A DNA stretch of 46,005 nt from the NCBI GenBank assembly GCA_002700095.1, contig PACL01000084.1, positions 1 through 46,005 of the forward strand, given 5' to 3'. The position numbers were made by a program, and so were the translations under genes. The stretch comes from Fulvimarina sp. (GTDB lineage Bacteria; Pseudomonadota; Alphaproteobacteria; Rhizobiales; Rhizobiaceae). The notes under the pieces are model-generated. The model was not told where the DNA came from. It saw nothing but the letters and a program-made list of their open reading frames with translations, and searched no databases. Of the stretch, positions 40,766 to 46,005 are shown in pieces. Positions within the stretch are counted from its first letter, which is position 1; each line of letters begins with the position of its first letter.

Positions 40766-41917
40766 TCAGTTTCGCGGGACGATCGTGTCGCGCGTGATCT
40801 CCTCAACCTTGCGCACGCCGCACAAGGCCATGGTGAGATCGAGCTCTTTCTTGATGATGCTCAGGCAGCGCGCGACGCCATCTTCGCCGAGCGCGCCGAG
40901 GCCGTACATGTAGGCCCGGCCGATATGCGCCGCCCGCGCGCCGAGAGCGAGTGCCCGGAAGACATCCTGGCCGGAGCGCACACCACTGTCGAAATGGACC
41001 TCCGTCTCATTGCCCACGGCGTCGATGATGGCCGGCAAGGCGTGGATGCTGGCGGGCGCTCCGTCGAGTTGGCGACCACCATGGTTGGAGACGACGATGG
41101 CGTCGGCGCCGGCAGTCACGGCATGGCGCGCGTCCTCGGGGTCCATGATCCCCTTGAGGATCAGCTTGCCGCCCCAGCGCGCCTTCACCCAGTCGACGGC
41201 CGCCCAGTCGAGGGTCTGGTCGAACTGCTCGCTGACCCAGAGCGCCATGGAGCTGGTGTCGTCGATATCGGGTGCATGGCCGACGATATTGCCGAAGCTG
41301 CGCCGCTTGGTGCGCAGCATGCCCCAGCACCAGCGCGGCTTGGTCATGAGGTTGGCGAGGTTGGCGAGGGTCAGCTTGGGCGGGGTCGACAGGCCGTTCT
41401 TGATGTCCTTGTGGCGTTGTCCCTGGACCTGCAGATCAAGGGTGAGGACGAGCGCTGAGCACCCGGCCGCCTTGGCGCGATCGATCAGATCGCCCATGAA
41501 AGTGCGGTCCTTCATCATGTAGAGTTGGAACCAGAAGGGCCGCTGCGTTGCCTCCGCCACATCTTCGATGGAACACACGCTCATCGTCGACAGGGTGAAA
41601 GGAACGCCAAACGCGGCGGCAGCCCGGGCGGCGAGGATCTCCCCGTCGGCGCATTGCATACCGGCAAGCCCAGCAGGGGCGAGGGCGAGGGGCATGGCGG
41701 CGGGTTCGCCCAGCAGCGTCGTGGCGCTCGAGCGGCCTTCGATGTTGACCGCGACGCGCTGCCTGAAGTTCCAGTCCGACATGTCGCGGGAGTTCGCCCG
41801 ATAGGTCGCCTCGCTCCAGGAGCCGCAATCGACATAGTCGTAGAACATGCGCGGTACGCGGCGGCGCGCCAGGATCCTCAAGTCCTCAACCGCTGTGACG
41901 GTTCGGTCGATATTCAT
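40766..41917 (-). CDS. FMN-dependent alpha-hydroxyacid dehydrogenase/oxidase
   Basis: 383 residues. Matches the LldD / mandelate dehydrogenase / glycolate oxidase family: N-terminal YDYVDCGSWSEATYRAN, FMN-binding APAGLAG, the active-site SNHGGRQLDGAP containing the catalytic His and substrate Arg, then FDSGVRSGQDVFRALALGA and IGRAYMYGLGALGEDGV. It oxidises a 2-hydroxyacid to a 2-oxo acid and passes electrons to quinone or O2. The ATG at 41917 is used; a GTG two codons upstream is possible. Which hydroxyacid is used cannot be told. It leads the minus-strand operon and is divergent from the SDR. Confidence 0.92.
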   Translation of the reverse strand: MNIDRTVTAVEDLRILARRRVPRMFYDYVDCGSWSEATYRANSRDMSDWNFRQRVAVNIEGRSSATTLLGEPAAMPLALAPAGLAGMQCADGEILAARAAAAFGVPFTLSTMSVCSIEDVAEATQRPFWFQLYMMKDRTFMGDLIDRAKAAGCSALVLTLDLQVQGQRHKDIKNGLSTPPKLTLANLANLMTKPRWCWGMLRTKRRSFGNIVGHAPDIDDTSSMALWVSEQFDQTLDWAAVDWVKARWGGKLILKGIMDPEDARHAVTAGADAIVVSNHGGRQLDGAPASIHALPAIIDAVGNETEVHFDSGVRSGQDVFRALALGARAAHIGRAYMYGLGALGEDGVARCLSIIKKELDLTMALCGVRKVEEITRDTIVPRN

Positions 41918-41962
41918 GGGCACTCATCGCCAGTTCTGCATTCGAAATGTCTTTTGGATCTA

Positions 41963-41974
41963 AAGTACGTTTTG
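41963..41974. promoter_or_regulatory. copy 1 of a duplicated operator-like 12-mer
   Basis: AAAGTACGTTTT lies 46 nt upstream of the dehydrogenase start, on the minus-strand side of the divergent region. It matches AAAATACGTTAT at 42121-42132 at 10 of 12 positions. The two copies flank the divergent promoters symmetrically, as a local repressor site would. Confidence 0.35.
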
Positions 41975-42120
41975 TTGCTCTGTCAAGCGATGGCAAAGCC
42001 GAGACCGCAACCTGTCTGATAGGAGTGCGTCATCTCTTATTTGCGGTAGGTATTGCAGGTCTCCAAGGCTGTCGAAGGCGGATGGGCTTGACGGCATGGT
42101 TTTCAGCGTACAACATATGC

Positions 42121-42132
42121 AAAATACGTTAT
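42121..42132. promoter_or_regulatory. copy 2 of the operator-like 12-mer
   Basis: AAAATACGTTAT is 36 nt upstream of the SDR start and is the partner of the copy at 41963. It sits in the AT-rich stretch ACAACATATGCAAAATACG, the likeliest promoter of the plus-strand operon. Confidence 0.35.
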
Positions 42133-42167
42133 TGCTGCAGGGTGAATGTGGCGTCGGGAGGAGAATG

Positions 42168-42917
42168 ATGCAGCTGCAAGGCGATCCAGCCGTCGCGGTC
42201 GTCACCGGCGGCGGAGGCGATCTCGGCCGCGCCACTGCGCTTCGGTTTGCGGCCGACGGCATCGCGGTGGCGCTGCTCGACAGGAGCCTCGACGCTGCTC
42301 GGCGTACGCTCGCCGAGATCGAAGCGAATGGCGGGCGCGGCCTTGCTCTGGCGGCCGACGTGACCCGCGCCGAAACGCTCGCGGCCGCGATCGACACGGT
42401 CGAGAGCGCCCTTGGCGAAGTGACGATCCTGGTCAACAGCGCCGGCATCGAAGGAGCCGTCGAGCCGATCGGCACCTATCCGGAGGACACGTTCGATCGC
42501 GTCATGGCGGTCAACGTCAAAGGCGTCTTCCTCGCCATGCAGGCCATACTTCCGCGGATGATCGCCCGCGGCCGTGGCAGCGTCGTCAACGTCGCCTCCA
42601 CGTCGGCGATCCGCGGACGCGGCGGGCTTGCGGGCTATGTCGCGAGCAAGCACGCCGTCCTCGGCCTGACGAAGGTCGCTGCGCTCGACGTCGGTGGCAG
42701 CGGCGTGCGCGTGAACGCGGTGCTCCCCGGGCCGATCGCAGGGCGCATGATCGAGAACATCGAGCGCCAGAGCGAGGGCGGCGTCCAGCGCGCGAACGCT
42801 GCGGCGCTCGCGCGCCCGGAGGATATCGCAACGGCGATCGCCTTTCTGGCGTCATCCGAGGCAAGTCACGTCAACGGCGCTGCCTTCGTCGTCGATGGTG
42901 GCTCCACGCTGATCTGA
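42168..42917 (+). CDS. short-chain dehydrogenase/reductase of the catabolic locus
   Basis: 249 residues. Of two adjacent ATG codons the second is 6 nt from GGAGG and is preferred; the first is only 3 nt away. NAD(P)-binding TGGGGDLG, NSAG, catalytic VASTSAIRG and YVASK, and the VNGAAFVVDGGSTLI C-terminus identify a classical SDR of the 3-oxoacyl-ACP reductase-like group. It is probably a dehydrogenase for the alcohol or lactone-forming step of the locus. It starts the plus-strand operon and is followed after 22 nt by the FAA hydrolase gene. Confidence 0.92.
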   Translation: MQLQGDPAVAVVTGGGGDLGRATALRFAADGIAVALLDRSLDAARRTLAEIEANGGRGLALAADVTRAETLAAAIDTVESALGEVTILVNSAGIEGAVEPIGTYPEDTFDRVMAVNVKGVFLAMQAILPRMIARGRGSVVNVASTSAIRGRGGLAGYVASKHAVLGLTKVAALDVGGSGVRVNAVLPGPIAGRMIENIERQSEGGVQRANAAALARPEDIATAIAFLASSEASHVNGAAFVVDGGSTLI

Positions 42918-42939
42918 TGAAAAGACGAGGACTTCTGCG

Positions 42940-43791
42940 ATGAAACTCTTGCGATTCGGCGAGCCCGGCAAGGAAAAGGTCGGCGCGATCGATGCCGATA
43001 GCGCGGTCCGGGACCTTTCGAGAAAGGTCCATGCTCTCGATTCCGCGAAGTTCGAGGGCGGGCTCCTCGACGAACTCGCAAGTCTCGACCTGGCCGAGTT
43101 CCCCGTGGTTGCGGCGCCCTGTCGGCTCGGCGTGCCCTGGGAGGGGATCTCCAAATATATCTGCATCGGGCTCAACTATTCCGATCATGCCGCCGAGGCC
43201 GGGATGCCGCTTCCCCAGCGGCCAATCGTGTTCCTGAAGGCGCCGTCGGCGATCTGCGGTCCCAACGACGACACCATGCAGCCTGTCGGCTCGACGAAAC
43301 TCGACTGGGAAGTCGAGCTCGGCGTCGTGATCGGTCGCACGGCCCGCAACGTGTCCGAGGAGCGGGCCGCGGACTTCATCGCCGGCTACTGCGTCCTCAA
43401 CGACGTCTCCGAGCGTGCCTTCCAGATGGAGACGACGCAGTGGGCGAAGGGCAAGGGCTGCGACACCTTCGGCCCCATCGGCCCCTGGCTGGTGACGCCG
43501 GACGAGATTGCCGATCCGGGGAATCTCGACCTGTGGCTCGACGTCAACGGCGTGCGGATGCAGACCGGCAATACCGAAAAGATGGTCTTTCCCGTTGCCG
43601 CGCTCATCGCCGATCTCAGCCGCTGCATGACGCTGCTGCCCGGCGATGTGATCGCCACCGGCACCCCGCCCGGTGTGGGAATGGGAATGAAGCCCGAGCC
43701 CGTGTGGCTGAAGCCCGGCGACGTCGTCGAACTCGGCATCTCCGGGCTTGGGCAGCAACGCCAGACAGTGGTTCCGTCCCCGAACGGGTGA
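42940..43791 (+). CDS. fumarylacetoacetate hydrolase-family enzyme
   Basis: 283 residues, typical FAH-family size. The N-terminal MKLLRFG and central CIGLNYSDHAAEAG, FLKAPSAICGPND, then the metal-ligand WEVELGVVIG (Glu-x-Glu) and ATGTPPGVGMGMKPEPVWLKPGD are all diagnostic. Members cleave C-C bonds or hydrolyse 2,4-dioxo acids with Mg or Mn, for example 2,4-diketo-3-deoxy-L-fuconate hydrolase in deoxy-sugar acid breakdown. Together with an SDR and a TRAP transporter this fits catabolism of a 2-oxo or diketo acid. The exact substrate is unknown. Confidence 0.92.
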   Translation: MKLLRFGEPGKEKVGAIDADSAVRDLSRKVHALDSAKFEGGLLDELASLDLAEFPVVAAPCRLGVPWEGISKYICIGLNYSDHAAEAGMPLPQRPIVFLKAPSAICGPNDDTMQPVGSTKLDWEVELGVVIGRTARNVSEERAADFIAGYCVLNDVSERAFQMETTQWAKGKGCDTFGPIGPWLVTPDEIADPGNLDLWLDVNGVRMQTGNTEKMVFPVAALIADLSRCMTLLPGDVIATGTPPGVGMGMKPEPVWLKPGDVVELGISGLGQQRQTVVPSPNG

Positions 43792-43903
43792 TGGTGCCGG
43801 GACCCGCGGAAAGTGGGCATGAGCCGCATACGGTTCCAATGAAAGAGAATAGCCGCCGGTCCCGTCATGGCGGTCGCAATCCGATCAAGAGGAGGAAGAA
43901 GAC

Positions 43904-44929
43904 ATGACAAGAGCTTTGAAGGCCGTCGCGGCCGCCGCTCTATTCGCTGCCGTGCCGCTCGCAGGACCTGCTGCGGCACAGGACTACACCTGGCAGATCC
44001 AGAGCCTGTGGCAGGCCGGAACGGCGACGCAGCAGAGTTTCGAACGCTTCGCCGAGGATGTCGCCAAGCGGACTGACGGCCAGATCAAGATCCGCGCCCT
44101 GCCGGCCGACGCGGTCGTCGGCACTGCCGAGACCCTCGAGGCGGTGCAGATGGGCGTCCTCGACGGCGAGCACAACGCGCCGGCCTACTGGACCGGACGC
44201 GAGCCGGGCTTCGCAGTCCTGGGCGGCCTCGTCGGCGCCTACCAGACGACGCAGCAGCTCCTCGACTATCACTACGAAAACGGTGGCCTGGAACTCCTGC
44301 AGGAGGCCTACGAGCCGTTCGGTCTCTATCCGATCGGCATCACTACCTGGGGCGCGGAATCGCTGCCTCTGATCAAGCCCGTCGAGCATCCGGACGAGTT
44401 CAAGGGCATGAAGCTGCGGATGTCGAAGGGCATGTTCTCCGACGTCTTCGCGAGCTTCGGTGCAATTCCGATCGAGATGGCGGGCACCGAAGTCTACAGC
44501 GCACTCGACAAGGGCGTCGTCGACGGAGCCGATTGGGGCACGCTGTCGATGAACGAGGAACTCGGTTTCCACGACATTGCGAAATACGCGATCTATCCGA
44601 GCGTCCATTCGATGTCGATCGCCGACGTCGCGATCCGCAAGGAGGTCTGGGACCAGCTCACCCCCGAGCTGCAGAAGACGCTGAAGGAGGCGGTGCGGGC
44701 CTTCGCCGACGACATGGCCAAAATCATGGCGCAGAAGGACGCAGAAGCTGCCGACAAGCTGCGGGCGGAAGGCGTCACCCTCATCGACTGGAGCGACGAG
44801 GACAAGAATGCGTTCCGCGCCGCGGCCATCGACGTCTGGAAGGCTTACGCCACACGCAGCCCCTTCGCACAGAAGGCTCTCGATAGTCAGCTCGCCTACA
44901 TGAAGAAAATCGGCCTGATCGACGAGTAA
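43904..44929 (+). CDS. dctP: TRAP transporter substrate-binding protein (DctP family)
   Basis: 341 residues with a signal peptide (~1-25, AAA-QDY). The mature protein follows the DctP pattern: TWQIQSLWQAGT, a conserved carboxylate-binding Arg in GMKLRMSKG, and VDGADWGTLSMNEELGFHDIAKYAIYP, which resembles the TakP-like branch that binds 2-oxo acids. It captures an organic acid in the periplasm for Na-driven uptake by DctQM. AGGAGGAAG lies upstream of the ATG. The gene is followed by a strong hairpin before dctQ that likely keeps binding-protein mRNA more abundant than permease mRNA. Confidence 0.92.
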   Translation: MTRALKAVAAAALFAAVPLAGPAAAQDYTWQIQSLWQAGTATQQSFERFAEDVAKRTDGQIKIRALPADAVVGTAETLEAVQMGVLDGEHNAPAYWTGREPGFAVLGGLVGAYQTTQQLLDYHYENGGLELLQEAYEPFGLYPIGITTWGAESLPLIKPVEHPDEFKGMKLRMSKGMFSDVFASFGAIPIEMAGTEVYSALDKGVVDGADWGTLSMNEELGFHDIAKYAIYPSVHSMSIADVAIRKEVWDQLTPELQKTLKEAVRAFADDMAKIMAQKDAEAADKLRAEGVTLIDWSDEDKNAFRAAAIDVWKAYATRSPFAQKALDSQLAYMKKIGLIDE

Positions 44930-44953
44930 TCCTCGGGCGTGAAGACGCGATTT

Positions 44954-44991
44954 CTCGTCGGCCGGCTCGCTTCGGCGAGCCAGCCGACGAG
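44954..44991 (+). promoter_or_regulatory. long UUCG hairpin between dctP and dctQ
   Basis: A 16-bp stem with one C-A mismatch (arms 44954-44970 and 44975-44991) closed by the very stable TTCG tetraloop lies between the dctP stop and the dctQ start. Only a short T3 follows, so it should be a partial terminator or mRNA 3'-end protector rather than a full stop, giving more DctP than DctQM. Confidence 0.7.
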
Positions 44992-45023
44992 CTTTGCAAC
45001 TCGCTTCATCGAAGGTCGCCGCG

Positions 45024-45512
45024 GTGGATTATATCAGCCTCTTCAACCGAAAACTTGGCGAATACGGCTCCATAGCCGCTTATTCCGCCGTCTTCGTCAT
45101 TACCGTCTACGACGTCGGAATGCGGTATTTCTTCAACTCGCCCACGGTCTGGGGGCTGGAAGTGGTCATCGCCATCGCCGCGGTGCATTACGTTCTCGCC
45201 GGCGCCTATGTCCTCGGCGAGGACAAGCATGTGCGCATCGACGTGATCTACCAGACGCTGCCGCAACGGGCGCGGCTGGTTCTCGACGTTATAGCCATCG
45301 TGCTTTCGATGATCTTTCTTGCCGTCGTCGCCTACTACGGTGCCAAGCAGGCACTCCCGGCCATCCGCAACGGCGAGACGTCGGGTGGCGGATGGAACTC
45401 CCACGCTCCCATGATCATGAAGGCGGCGATCCCCTGTGGCGCCACGTTGATGATCCTCGAATGTGTCAGCCGTCTGAAGCTCGCCGTCGGAAGGCTTTCC
45501 CATGAGCGGTGA
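45024..45512 (+). CDS. dctQ: TRAP transporter small permease (DctQ family)
   Basis: 162 residues from a GTG with GAAGG 8 nt upstream; an upstream in-frame TTG (44994) would start inside the region following the hairpin without a good site. Four transmembrane helices are seen. MRYFFNSPTVWGLEVV is the common DctQ signature in helix 2, and GEDKHVRIDVIYQTLP is the typical linker. It joins DctM in the inner membrane. The gene overlaps dctM by 11 nt, indicating coupled translation. Confidence 0.9.
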   Translation: MDYISLFNRKLGEYGSIAAYSAVFVITVYDVGMRYFFNSPTVWGLEVVIAIAAVHYVLAGAYVLGEDKHVRIDVIYQTLPQRARLVLDVIAIVLSMIFLAVVAYYGAKQALPAIRNGETSGGGWNSHAPMIMKAAIPCGATLMILECVSRLKLAVGRLSHER

Positions 45513-46005
45513 GTGGCTGAGCCTTCTGACGCTGGGCCTTCTTCTCGTCCTGCTCGTCACCGGCATGCCGCTCGCGTTCGCGACCGGTCTGACCGCCGTC
45601 ATCCTGACACTCTCGACCTTCGGGCCGAACGCGCTCTATCTCATTCCGAGCCGGATGCTGACGCTGATGGGCAATTACGCCCTGATCGCCGTGCCGATGT
45701 TCGTGCTGATGGGCTGCCTTCTCGAAAAGGCGGGCATCGTTGAGCGTCTGTTCCATGCCCTGCATGTCTGGTCGGGGCGGCTGAGGGGCGGTCTCGCCGT
45801 CGGCACGCTTTTGACCTCGACCATCCTCGCGGCCATGGTCGGCATCATCGGCGCAGAGATCGTCGTCCTCGGCCTCGTCTGCCTGCCGGCGATGCTGGCG
45901 CGCAAATACGATCGCGGGCTCGCGCTCGGCGTCATCTGCAGCGGCGGTTCGCTCGGCACGCTGTTGCCACCGAGCATCGTCCTGATTGTCTACGGGCTGG
46001 TGGCG
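45502..46005 (+). CDS. dctM: TRAP transporter large permease (DctM family), truncated by window end
   Basis: The first 168 codons are present. It starts inside dctQ (ATG at 45502, overlapping by 11 nt). Several transmembrane helices are seen, with the DctM hallmarks PMFVLMGCLLEKAGIVERL and, further on, GSLGTLLPPSIVLIVYG, the conserved first-half cation/substrate loop. The full protein should be about 425 residues with 12 helices and carries the ion-coupled transport path. The 3' part lies outside the window. Confidence 0.92.
   Translation, partial: MSGEWLSLLTLGLLLVLLVTGMPLAFATGLTAVILTLSTFGPNALYLIPSRMLTLMGNYALIAVPMFVLMGCLLEKAGIVERLFHALHVWSGRLRGGLAVGTLLTSTILAAMVGIIGAEIVVLGLVCLPAMLARKYDRGLALGVICSGGSLGTLLPPSIVLIVYGLVA

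Overview
The window comes from a high-GC alphaproteobacterium. Gene content (tandem PmtA-like phospholipid methyltransferases beside dnaJ, a RegB/ActS-RegA/ActR pair, a caspase with exported partners, Irr-box-like sites, HrpB, a DUF1289 protein) suggests the order Hyphomicrobiales (Rhizobiales). The species cannot be read from the sequence.

Layout. (1) 42-14817: ten genes, all on the minus strand, most carrying export signals: a di-heme cytochrome (DHOR type), two OmpA-domain proteins, a 1052-residue exported caspase-fold (C14) protease with Cys-pair repeats, a trypsin-like protease, and five proteins I do not recognise (two with signal peptides, one with a single membrane helix, two apparently cytosolic). 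Shared peptide motifs and a shared upstream DNA box tie several of them together. This is the best candidate for an undescribed system. (2) 15317-18262: manC and manB, which make GDP-mannose for surface polysaccharide. (3) 18268-20433: dps and two small genes, with two Irr-box-like palindromes and a candidate structured RNA ending in an intrinsic terminator. (4) 20668-26815: acyltransferase-3, dnaJ, two PmtA-like methyltransferases, an NADPH-FMN reductase, an HdeD-like protein and an HhH protein. (5) 26860-34201: an SDR, then a tightly overlapping ynjBCD-type ABC transporter operon that runs into hrpB. (6) 34249-37551: a DUF892 ferritin-like stress protein and the redox two-component system ActS/ActR, whose genes are separated by an unusually long gap.

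(7) 37906 to the end: this part looks acquired. It opens with a detached 3' end of a tRNA-Ser gene, a typical integrase attachment scar, followed by a multiply frameshifted formylglycine-generating-enzyme-like pseudogene. Then comes a divergent catabolic locus. On the minus strand are a flavin-dependent alpha-hydroxyacid dehydrogenase, an acetoacetate-decarboxylase-fold enzyme and an NAD-epimerase. On the plus strand are an SDR, a fumarylacetoacetate-hydrolase-family enzyme and a DctPQM TRAP transporter, whose large subunit is cut by the window end. The set reads as uptake and oxidation/cleavage of an organic (hydroxy/keto) acid of unknown identity.

No CRISPR array, complete tRNA, rRNA, transposase or integrase gene was seen. 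Function calls rest on motifs recognised by eye; no database search was run.
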